Source: Trichoderma breve
Taxonomy: Eukaryota; Ascomycota; Sordariomycetes; Hypocreales; Hypocreaceae
Direction: 5' to 3'
DNA: 64,000 bases
NCBI RefSeq assembly: GCF_028502605.1
Contig: NC_079234.1
Location: 3,968,001 to 4,032,000 of the forward strand
Part shown: piece by piece, positions 56,418 through 64,000 of the stretch
Layout of the letters: the number at the start of each line of letters is the position of its first letter
How positions within the stretch are numbered: position 1 is the stretch's first letter
Position numbers and translations under genes: made by a program
Notes under the pieces: model-generated
Told to the model about the DNA's origin: nothing
Seen by the model: the letters and a program-made list of their open reading frames with translations, nothing else
The model's database searches: none

Positions 56418-59400
56418 TGTCGAGTGATGAGGACGAGTTGAGTCCGAGACAAAGCCTGGAGAACCACTGTGGGGGAGCAGAAGGGGGCTGCCGGATCGCC
56501 AGATATATACGAGTAACTCATCCGCGCGATTCACACAGAATATCCGGGGGAGCTGAAAGGATTCTCTCCTTGTTGACTCGCGTGTGGCCCATGTTGTTCG
56601 CCGGCCCAGTGCCCAATGCCACCTCTCCTTGCATGGCTGGCTTGTCCCCCAATGGCATCTCACGATCCAAGTAGAGCAACAGTAGCAGCCTCGTATTTAA
56701 TTTTAAAAAACCTGCAGCCGGTGCAGCTTTTCCTGCACGATGATCAGCTAAAGCCAACAAAAGATGGGTTGCGCTTGTCAATTATTGGCCCACATACACG
56801 GCGATGGTCCGAATGCAGCATCGAGCAAGACGGTGAGGTGGAGCCTGCCGATGAAAGGGGGGCCATTGGGAAGAGAATCCTTGCCATTCACGAGTTTCTA
56901 TGATGAGATGGCTCTCGCTTCTCATGTTGGTTCGCTGCTCTCAACTTTCGATCAATGCGGGGGAGAAGCAGCCGATGGCCCGAGGAGATCCAGACTCTAG
57001 CTGGGCGTCAATTGGGCTCACACTGACCAAGCATCTCGTATACGAACCGTCCTACACGTTCCAGTGATGATGATGATGATGAGCTGAGCTGAGCTAAACT
57101 ACATGTTTGTACTAAGGAGCAACCAACCGGTCCAAGTTTGCCGGTCGTGCTGTCATGAGCTTCCCGTAGCGCAGCGAGAAACGGGTTATTGGCTTGGCTC
57201 AAGGGAGAGGCACTGGTCCAAGTGGCTTAAATCCTGACCGCGCTTCGGGAAAAATCTCTTCGACAAAGCTCGTATCCACAGCGGCAGCCCATTTGAGCGG
57301 ATGCTGAGCCCAATTTGCGCTCTCCTTAGCGTCTGATCCGTCTGTTCAGCTGGCAATTGGTCACCGCGTTGTCCTGAGCATGGCTCTGCCGTCACCATTG
57401 AGTCAGGGAAATGGAACCTGAGCCAAAGATCTGTTAACGTTATAAAGCTCTCCATATAAAGATGGGCCGATCACTCGTGTTGATCGATCATAAGAGTTTC
57501 CACTAGTATTCCGCCCTCAAGTATGTATGTAAACGCCAACGCGGATGGAGCCGAGAAAGACAAAACGAAGCCACCCTCTCCGGGAAGCCATCTTCAGCCA
57601 CCACAACTACCCAACATGCCTGCTGGAATCAGATGTCAGATCGAATCATCAGATTACCCTCCTCTGAGCCTCGGCGAGTAAGCTCTGCCGCCAGGAACAG
57701 AGACGCCACTCGCCAAAAGTCCGCCAGCCTCTCTGATCAGGGCCATCTGCATATTCGCTGCTAGGCCTGGAATAGGAAGCCCAGCGGCGCGTTTAACGTA
57801 GCGTTACATCCGGGAACATGGATTCGGACTAGCCGCATCAACTGCAGCGCGGGGAATCCATGCTCTCGATTTAAGCCAACGAATCAGTCTCACGCACAGC
57901 AGTATTGAGTGAGTAATAGCATCACGCTTGAAGAGGAGAAGAAGCCGAGCAACATGTGATGACGCGACGGTAAATTAGCAGAATGCGGAGTGACGATGCC
58001 ATGTTGGCCGCCAGTTCGAAAGGATGCTGGTGCCTGGCTTGTTGTGATTTCCGGTTCGTATTCCCGTTTGAGTAGCGGCCGGACAGCGTCGTTGGACGAA
58101 GTGCTAGCCATTCCCGTCAAAATAAGGGAATGACCTGTGACCTGCTTGCTCGGGAGAACCGATACCGATTCTTGTCCTGTCATCGCTACAGCCTACAGCC
58201 GTAGCTCAAAGCTAAACCAAGCCAGTTGTTGCTCCGGCGGTGTTCTCAGCGTTGGGGGTCAAGTGAAGATGTTGTGTAGGTGTGTCACTCACCCAACACG
58301 CCGCTGGGCCACCCGAATTATATGCACTCGTAGCATACTCGTACTGTAACTTCCGAGTCAACATCGTCAAGAATGCCCAGGTCATGGCTTTGGAATGATG
58401 GAACCTTGGCGGTGTGGAAGCAAGAAAGGCGCCTGTCGGAGGATTTCTTCCTTGGCGATGTGAGCGATGAGCCGATTTGATAAGCCAAGCCGGAAGTGTT
58501 CCCGGAATACGAGCTTTTGTGCATCACAAGCAAAGCCGCCCAATACGACACAGTCTGAACAAGCAGATGGCAAACCTGTTTAAATCTCAACTTTAAGCTT
58601 AACAACTTGAATTCAAGGAAATAAGAGTGATCTACTCCGTACGGAGGACTCCGAATACTACAATACATGTAAGAATACGATGCATCACCGCCGATCTCCC
58701 GCTGCTCAGCCACGACTCTTTGACCTGATCTACGCCCCACATCTCGTACGAATGTCACATTCATCTCATAATCCATGTTGCCACGATGTGTGAAAGCGAG
58801 ATCCGGCAGTGGTTCCAGTTGCATAGATAAGATCTCAATAGAAGAATAGAAAGATAAGATCAAGTATACAAGATCTACATCACTTCCATAAAAGATAGCA
58901 GCAATGGGGCTTGCCCGTACAACGAGATGCGCCATGGGAAGTGTTTCTTATACCTCGGCTGTCCATGTAACTGGATAGGAGCGTTTGACTGGGACCATTT
59001 ATTGAGATTGAATTACACGAAGTGGGGAATGAATACCCGGAATAATTAATTTCTTCCTTGCACCTAATAGTAGACGGGTGTTTTGGATTGAAAACCACAT
59101 ACCTGGTACTACCTCCATGCATGAGTTGGTTTGTAATTGAAGCTATCGCCATACTTGATGCCAGCCGTTTCAACTTGCTCATCATCTAATATTTAGTTTC
59201 GTGGACAAAGTATGCTTATATCACTTTATAAGTGTCTACTGTAGGCAAAGAACTGCAAATTTCTCCACGCCGACAAAACATACGCAATTATCCGACGCTA
59301 CAGGGCACATAGGCTTACACGAGGCATATGAAACAGGCGATATGTTTCTGCACACCTTCGCCTGTTGCATTTTTCCATGGTTTCTCTGGTCGTGATATAC

Positions 59401-60240
59401 CAAAATAGAACACAACATTAAACAAATTTCTTTTCACCGTGAATCTTTATGGGCGCTATCACGCTCGCTCTAAACTGGCGGCTCCTTCGTGAGAGAGCCT
59501 CAGCGATAATTCTAGCAGTTATGAATGGAATCGCGGATCAAAAGCAGAAGCAGACATGAACAGAGATTCCAATTGTTTGTCCTACAATAGTTCTGACTTC
59601 CATTCTGTTGGTGGCTGCTGCCTTTGTTTTTACTTTCTATATTTACTCTGTTGGTGACGACACTATCTTTCCTTAGAATAATGTGTAAGTGAGGGACCTA
59701 CGCATCGCCGTTATTGAGCAACGGCAACATCCTGCGAGCAATGGACATGCATTCATGTTAGAACTCAGCAACTTGGAACTGGACACACTCCTGTTGTCAG
59801 ATCTATTCCACTGAATGAAGCGAAAATGAAGACTAGCAAAGCTGTCTGCACAAACTTACAAGCAAAAGGTTACAGAATGCCAGGGCATACTCAAGAAAGA
59901 ATGAATCATCCTGAAAGCAGTATCTCTCTTTACTCAATACAGCCCTTTGAGCAACAGTCTGCCAAAATTCTTAGTAAAAGGCATTGTGATTATACAGGTG
60001 CTTATCTTTTACGGACACTCGGCTCCTTCTCTATTTGTTGAGGCTGTTTATCTGACAACGACGTTTGACAGCCAGACAGCTTACCATACTCCGTTGAATG
60101 TGTGCTTAGTTTCGACACATCTTATTGTCATAAAGAAGAGTTCCATTGTACTTCTTCCAATTATTGCCGCCTGTCTAAAAATCAGCGACAACGACGATGT
60201 TACAACATACAAACAACAATACTTGGTGGGTATACAACAC
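56418..60240. other. 3.8-kb gene-poor stretch
   Basis: No gene is supported. The part next to 56418 is the CFEM promoter region. It holds a (GAT)n microsatellite and three GAGCT units near 57063-57090, a palindrome CTCCGTACGGAG near 58636-58647, and a segment at 59340-59383 that resembles 63937-63980. A 205-codon minus-strand frame at 58318-58935 has no domain signal. Confidence 0.45.
59340..59383 (+). repeat. Diverged duplicated segment, copy 1
   Basis: This reads ATGTTTCTGCACACCTTCGC then CTGTTGCATTTTTCCATGG, matching 63937-63980 (ATGTTTTCTTTCACACCCTCGC then CTGTTGCCTTTTCCCATGG, here broken into pieces) with one short indel and a few transitions. It is probably a fragment of a duplicated gene or element of unknown identity. 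Confidence 0.5.
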
Positions 60241-60262
60241 CATCTAACATCTGCACCATCTC

Positions 60263-60436
60263 AGTTAAAGTTATAGTTAAGCTCGCAGTCAAAGTTGCAA
60301 TCCAAGTTGCAGTCTAGGTTGCAGCTGAAGTCGCAGTTAAAGTCACAGTTGAATCCGCGTTTAAAGCTGCAGTTACAGTTAAAGTTAAAGCTAAGGTTAA
60401 AAGCGCGGCAAAACTCAAGATCGCAGCACAAGCTGC
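60263..60436 (+). repeat. Degenerate hexanucleotide tandem array
   Basis: About 24 successive 6-bp units such as GTTAAA, GTTGCA, GTCACA, GTCGCA and GCTGCA run without gaps to about 60402, then become irregular. Because the unit is two codons long, one plus-strand frame reads as alternating Val/Ala and Lys residues, and is broken by a TAG near 60316. The minus strand reads as Asn/Cys/Phe. It may be a simple-sequence expansion or a decayed low-complexity coding segment. Confidence 0.6.
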
Positions 60437-60819
60437 AACCCAAACTAGAGTGAGCCCAGAAGAAAACGCCGAAGCCGCTCCCTAAGAGCTATAAAAGCTT
60501 TCAGACCACCAAGTCCATCGCCCTTGCGTGGAATTGCCAACATGAGCAACGCCAACGCTCCACCATGGCATTTGATCTCGCTCCGGGCCAAGGATGACGG
60601 TGGCCAAGAAGTCATGAGCCTGACAGGAGCTACACTCGTGGAAACGACGGCAAGCGGAAGTCAAAAAAGGCGACAGCACAAAGCAAATAAATGCATACAT
60701 TCAGCAACGTAAGCACTCACATAGCTTATTACGTAGTGCTTTATAAGAGAACGCCTAGGTATTCCGTCAGCATTTGAATTTGCCTATGTCGCTATGGTGG
60801 CAGTTAATATAAAAATATA
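60437..60819 (+). other. Possible coding remnant after the hexamer array
   Basis: A short open frame (about 60524-60712) reads MSNANAPPWHLISLRAKDDG and on, ending Lys/Arg-rich. It has no recognisable domain and no clear partner exons. It could be a chance frame. It is followed by AT-rich DNA leading into a minisatellite array. Confidence 0.2.
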
Positions 60820-60962
60820 AATATAGTAGTATCGACTAGAGAATTGCAGATATAGTAGCAGTTACTAAAGAAATATAAATAGAGTAGCAGTTACTAAAGA
60901 AATATGAATATAGTAGCAGTTACTAAAGAAATATAAATACAATAGTAGATATTTAAAGAACA
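60820..60962 (+). repeat. 29-bp minisatellite, array A
   Basis: Units starting with AGTAGCAGTTACTAAAG are found at about 60825 (degenerate), 60854, 60883, 60912 and 60944, so the period is 29 bp with a drift at the end. The consensus is close to TAGTAGCAGATACTAGAGAA followed by ATRTAGNT. The same unit and period recur at 62165-62285 (opposite orientation) and 63095-63215. Confidence 0.8.
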
Positions 60963-60999
60963 GATGTAGAATTTAACGCGTGGGTATTCGTATGTAATC

Positions 61000-61680
61000 T
61001 TTTCGGTCTCGGTTTTTTCTGTCCTCCGCTTGGGCGGACATACCCAAAACAACCCAGATATCCAGGAGTTCAGATGCCAAGTCCATCACAGTCATTGATG
61101 ATGGTGACCTCGTCGCCTTGGATGTAATTGCCCGATACTGTTTCATTGGCAACGGTGTCGACAAGGCGACGAGCCGAAAGTCGAACAAAGATTGTCCAAG
61201 AGACTGGGAGAGACTCAAGGACGAGTTGAGAGGCAAGAAGAATGCCGATGGAAAAACCATCGTCTCAGCTTACTACCTCGGGTTCTCCATGGATATGATA
61301 TGAGAAGACCAGCCTTCATGAGGCATCAGACTCCCAAAGCCCCAAAAGGCGAGACCCGGGTACAGGGAAGGGTCCACGAACAAATTTCACACAACAATCT
61401 CAGGGGACATGTAATCAAAAGCGAGTCGGCATCAACGATCACCGGAAGAGCTGTCATTCCCCATTACCTCATGACAGTCAAAGAAAACCTCCTAGCTGCC
61501 AAGAGACTCGTTTCTGGCGTCCCCCTCGAAGACGTCTTTGTCACGCCAGAAGCCAGAGCCCAGTACAATCATGCAGTCGACCAGCTTATTGACAAGATCG
61601 AGAAGGGAAGGGGGTTGGATTGTTCATCTATTATGACTTCATATGTACCGCAAAACCTCAGACCCAGTGCATCAGTCTGA
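61000..61680 (+). pseudogene. Possible broken or partial gene, function unknown
   Basis: Two coding-like frames overlap. One (about 61030-61303) includes VIDDGDLVALDVIARYC, and later GKKNADGKTIVSAYYLGF, ending at a TGA. The other (about 61302-61680, in a different frame) reads MRRPAFMRHQTPKAP and on to VPLEDVFVTPEARAQYNHAVDQLIDKIEK-type helical sequence (cut here in the middle: AVDQLIDKIEKGRG). The frame change at about 61300 has no obvious intron signal, so a frameshifted gene is the simplest reading. The family is not recognised. Confidence 0.3.
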
Positions 61681-61799
61681 GGTCTCGGGCAGTATCTAAA
61701 TCAACCGAGGGATTCTACTAATAAAGCTCCATCACAGGTCGTGTGTAAAACCGAGCTCCTGACACGGTCAACCGGCCAGGAAGCCCCTGCATGATATAA

Positions 61800-61998
61800 A
61801 TTCTGTCTTCCCCCTATCGAGGATCTAGAATTCCCTCCGGAGCTTATCCGTATCCTCGATGACTTCATCCAAAAATATTCCGGGGATCTTATTGATCGAC
61901 GGACGGCTCTAATCAGCTGTTACATTTTTCAAGTTATGATCGCCCACACGGAAATACAAATGGAGAAATATTTCCAGCTCAAAAAAGGCAGCGAATGA
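61800..61998 (+). pseudogene. Possible exon remnant
   Basis: A plus-strand open stretch of ~65 codons reads LEFPPELIRILDDFIQKY then SGDLIDRRTALISC and QVMIAHTEIQMEKYF, ending at TGA. It lacks an upstream ATG and continues from no visible exon. The amphipathic, protein-like composition suggests a remnant rather than chance. The identity is unknown. Confidence 0.25.
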
Positions 61999-62164
61999 GC
62001 CATACCAGGCCGTCCCTGAGGAGAGTCTTGCCGTCACAATCATCTTGACGCCTCATTTCTTACGATGGCCCGAATAGATGGGACTAGCCAAGTTCCCTTA
62101 TCCTTTTAAGTTTATCTTCAAGACCCTCAAGACCAATCCTATGGCAAAGCCCGCATACTTTAAT

Positions 62165-62285
62165 AATAATTCTCCAGTACCTGCTACTACGTCTAGATTT
62201 CTTTAGTATCCGCTACTGAAGATATATTTCTCTACTATCTGCTACTAGAGCTACACTCCTCTAGTGTCTGCTACTCTACCTACCC
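62165..62285 (-). repeat. 29-bp minisatellite, array B (inverted)
   Basis: On the plus strand, units of the type AGTATCTGCTACTA start at 62176, 62205, 62234 and 62263, an exact 29-bp spacing. They are the reverse complement of the unit in arrays A and C. Confidence 0.8.
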
Positions 62286-62391
62286 GATGTTCTAATCAAA
62301 AGTATAAGTAGTACTAGACGTCTATCTCTCAGAGTACGTCAAGATCTGGGAGTGATTTTCTTTTCGATTTAGTGACTGACCTAGGTTAGAC

Positions 62392-62733
62392 ATGGCTGAG
62401 GCAGAAAAGCACCCAATCATTGCGGAGAAGATCTTAGATGTCTTCGATCTAGCATGTGAGCGAAGCCTGAAGGACGAAGATGAAGCGCCATCAGCTGCTA
62501 TGAGGGCGGTTGCTCTCCTGGCCATGCCAGGATTCGAAGAATGTGGGCTTCCACAGAGTTGGTTCGACTTCGCCAAACAACACCCCAAGGTCGCGACGAC
62601 TGTGAAAGATGGCGCAAAGGCTTTCGCAATTCCTGGAAACAAGACGATGGAAGACGAGTCCGAGAAGAGACTACTATCAAATTTCTACTTCCTGAACCGA
62701 TCTACCAGAGCGGGTGTCGGCTCAATCCTCTAG
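62392..62733 (+). CDS. Hypothetical small protein (113 aa)
   Basis: A plus-strand frame from an ATG in the context AGACATGG. The product is acidic and helical-looking (HPIIAEKILDVFDLACERSL; MRAVALLAMPGFEECGLP; WFDFAKQHPKVATTVKD), with a balanced amino-acid composition that suggests real coding ancestry. No family is recognised. The downstream part runs into a G/C-rich tract at 62745-62805, so the gene may be truncated or spliced further. It sits between minisatellite arrays B and C. Confidence 0.4.
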   Translation: MAEAEKHPIIAEKILDVFDLACERSLKDEDEAPSAAMRAVALLAMPGFEECGLPQSWFDFAKQHPKVATTVKDGAKAFAIPGNKTMEDESEKRLLSNFYFLNRSTRAGVGSIL

Positions 62734-62744
62734 AGGAGGAGGAT

Positions 62745-62805
62745 CTGGGGCCGGGGCCACGGGCCGGGCACGGTGCGGCGCGGCGGGTCTAAGCCCGGCA
62801 GAATC
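62745..62805. other. Short G/C-rich tract in AT-rich surroundings
   Basis: A run built of GGGGCC, GGGCCGGGCA and GCGGCGCGGCGGG-like words contrasts strongly with neighbouring DNA. No function is seen. Confidence 0.4.
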
Positions 62806-63094
62806 TGCGCCCGAAGGTGGTCGGCGAGTTCATTGTCTCCTGAGGCGACGGCGGCGAGGATCTTTAATCGTAGAGACATCTCTGCGGGGGCTGGCGCTGG
62901 GGGGGTCTGGCGCGTTGTATCTTTGAAGAAAACAAAAGCAAGTTATGCAGATTCAGCCGTGATTTATAGATGGGCCAAACTGTATGCATGGTTCTTTTTC
63001 GAAGGGTTCCCCTGCTGTCATTGTGGAGGTGAGTGGCTATTCGGCACCCCAAATTTGCTATCTAGCATCAGGTTACAAATTAAAAGCTTATAGA
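62806..63094 (+). other. Unassigned stretch between hypothetical ORF and array C
   Basis: A plus-strand frame (about 62773-63093) reads through here but has no domain and a switch from Arg/Ala-rich to aromatic-rich composition (YAWFFFEGFPCCHCGGEW). A GTGAGT at 63029-63034 could be a donor. The support for a gene is weak. Confidence 0.2.
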
Positions 63095-63215
63095 AACTAT
63101 CAAATACTAGAAGAATACAGCTATGGTATCAAATAGTAGAGCGATATAGCCGTAGTAGCAGATACTAGAGAAATGTAGCTGTAGTAGCAGATACTGAAGA
63201 AAGTAGCGATGCTAG
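63095..63215 (+). repeat. 29-bp minisatellite, array C
   Basis: Units CAAATACTAG, CAAATAGTAG, CAGATACTAG and CAGATACTGA start at 63101, 63130, 63159 and 63188, an exact 29-bp period. Degenerate half-units continue to about 63270. The orientation is the same as array A. Confidence 0.8.
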
Positions 63216-64000
63216 AAGAAAGTAGGTTCTCAGTAGTAACAGCGGCAGATACTTAGGGAATCGGGTATCTAACACCTAAGCGAGTACATGTAGTAGCAAA
63301 TAACTGACCACCAAGCTCTCTTCGCATCCTCTTCCGTTGGTTGAACTCTACGCAGTGTTAGACACGTCGTATGTCTAATCCGGTTGCTACCATTGTCTCT
63401 AGTGTCTCCTTTAATGGAAATCATGGAGAGATTGCCAGCTCCCGTGGCCGTGGCCATCCCATCGTGTCCAGTACATTGAAGTCTTACTGCTTCAGTCTCA
63501 TGTTCTACAACGTCCTGCGTGGGAGGGAGCTGGGTGAGACATTAACATTGTCGCCAATCCCCCTCCTCTCAGTCACAATCCTTGACCTGGCCTCCACCAC
63601 GAAAATCAGGGAATCTGAATCAAAACAGCCAAAGTGGATCTTGTATTTCTACGAGTCTTGCTTTTAGTGTACTCGTAGACACAATCCCTATCACGATGAA
63701 CTCGATGGACAGCTTGTCAACTACAAATCAGCAGTCTTGAACTTGGACAGTACCTACACACCTATACACATACATGTACCAATGTAATTGATCTCTAGTA
63801 TGCTGATGGTAGTTTTTAAGAGATCACAGAACGTGCAAACTCCTTCGACCTGACAATAGATGCGCACATTGTAAATTTCCAACAAGAGCATGCTCAGTAT
63901 AGGGTAGACGTCTACCAGGCACAGAAGATTTACTTCATGTTTTCTTTCACACCCTCGCCTGTTGCCTTTTCCCATGGCCACCTAGAAGAAACCAAGAAGA
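63216..64000. other. Window end, no supported gene
   Basis: A plus-strand frame at 63371-63667 (MSNPVATIVSSVSFNG and on) has no domain and is likely chance. A second copy of the duplicated segment lies at 63937-63980. The window ends inside an open plus-strand frame beginning at 63937 (MFSFTPSPVAFSHGHLEETK), which could be the start of a gene continuing outside. Confidence 0.3.
63937..63980 (+). repeat. Diverged duplicated segment, copy 2
   Basis: Direct-orientation match to 59340-59383, with CGCCTGTTGC and CCATGG words in the same order. The open frame here reaches the window edge. Confidence 0.5.

Noticed and set aside
58318..58935. 205-codon minus-strand frame
   Set aside because: No domain, no splice partners, irregular composition, and it crosses a common intergenic palindrome (CTCCGTACGGAG).
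60820..63270. 29-bp period arrays as a CRISPR-like structure
   Set aside because: The repeats are directly adjacent without unique spacers and the genome is fungal; a minisatellite is the correct description.
1..64000. tRNA or rRNA genes
   Set aside because: No cloverleaf with A/B boxes or rRNA core sequence was recognised by eye; a tRNAscan-SE run would be decisive.

Overview
The window is nuclear DNA of a filamentous ascomycete (Pezizomycotina, most likely a Sordariomycete of the Hypocreales/Trichoderma type). The evidence is short introns of 48-103 bp with GTAAGT-like donors, CTAAC/CTGAC branch points and YAG acceptors, together with fungal-only families: Zn2Cys6 regulator, CFEM surface protein, NACHT-ankyrin NLR and a Pho80-type cyclin. 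Exon models were spliced by eye from reading frame and splice signals. The species assignment is inference.

Layout. (1) 0.6-9.4 kb: ThDP-dependent acetolactate-synthase-like enzyme, Pho80-like cyclin, a conserved hypothetical protein and a TesB-type acyl-CoA thioesterase. (2) 10.4-18.1 kb: three minus-strand genes that read as a glycerol/dihydroxyacetone module, namely a Zn2Cys6 regulator, an aquaglyceroporin and a dihydroxyacetone kinase. (3) 19.2-20.5 kb: a fungal multi-pass membrane protein with a 23-nt exon. (4) 21.4-38.3 kb: an accessory island. It holds a small protein with gasdermin-like layout (minus strand), divergent from a 14-blade WD40 protein with a long helical C-terminus; an SF1 (UPF1-like) helicase pseudogene with three lesions; a NACHT-ankyrin NLR; a leucine-rich-like protein; and the 3' relic of a second NLR. 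(5) 37.9-49.2 kb: gene-poor DNA around one Arg/Ser-rich protein. (6) 49.2-56.4 kb: a hypothetical protein, a monocarboxylate-type MFS transporter, a hotdog thioesterase and a GPI-anchored protein with six CFEM domains. (7) 56.4-64.0 kb: repeat-rich DNA with gene fragments and three arrays of one 29-bp minisatellite in both orientations.

How the genes may work together. In module 2 the facilitator would admit glycerol or dihydroxyacetone, the kinase would feed it into glycolysis as DHAP, and the adjacent regulator could control both. The 21-38 kb island resembles a fungal self/non-self or programmed-cell-death locus: a candidate pore-forming executioner, repeat-bearing receptor-like proteins, an NLR that begins directly at its NACHT domain, and decayed paralogues showing birth-and-death turnover. 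This island is the best candidate for an undescribed system. The gasdermin assignment rests on sequence layout only and needs structural confirmation.
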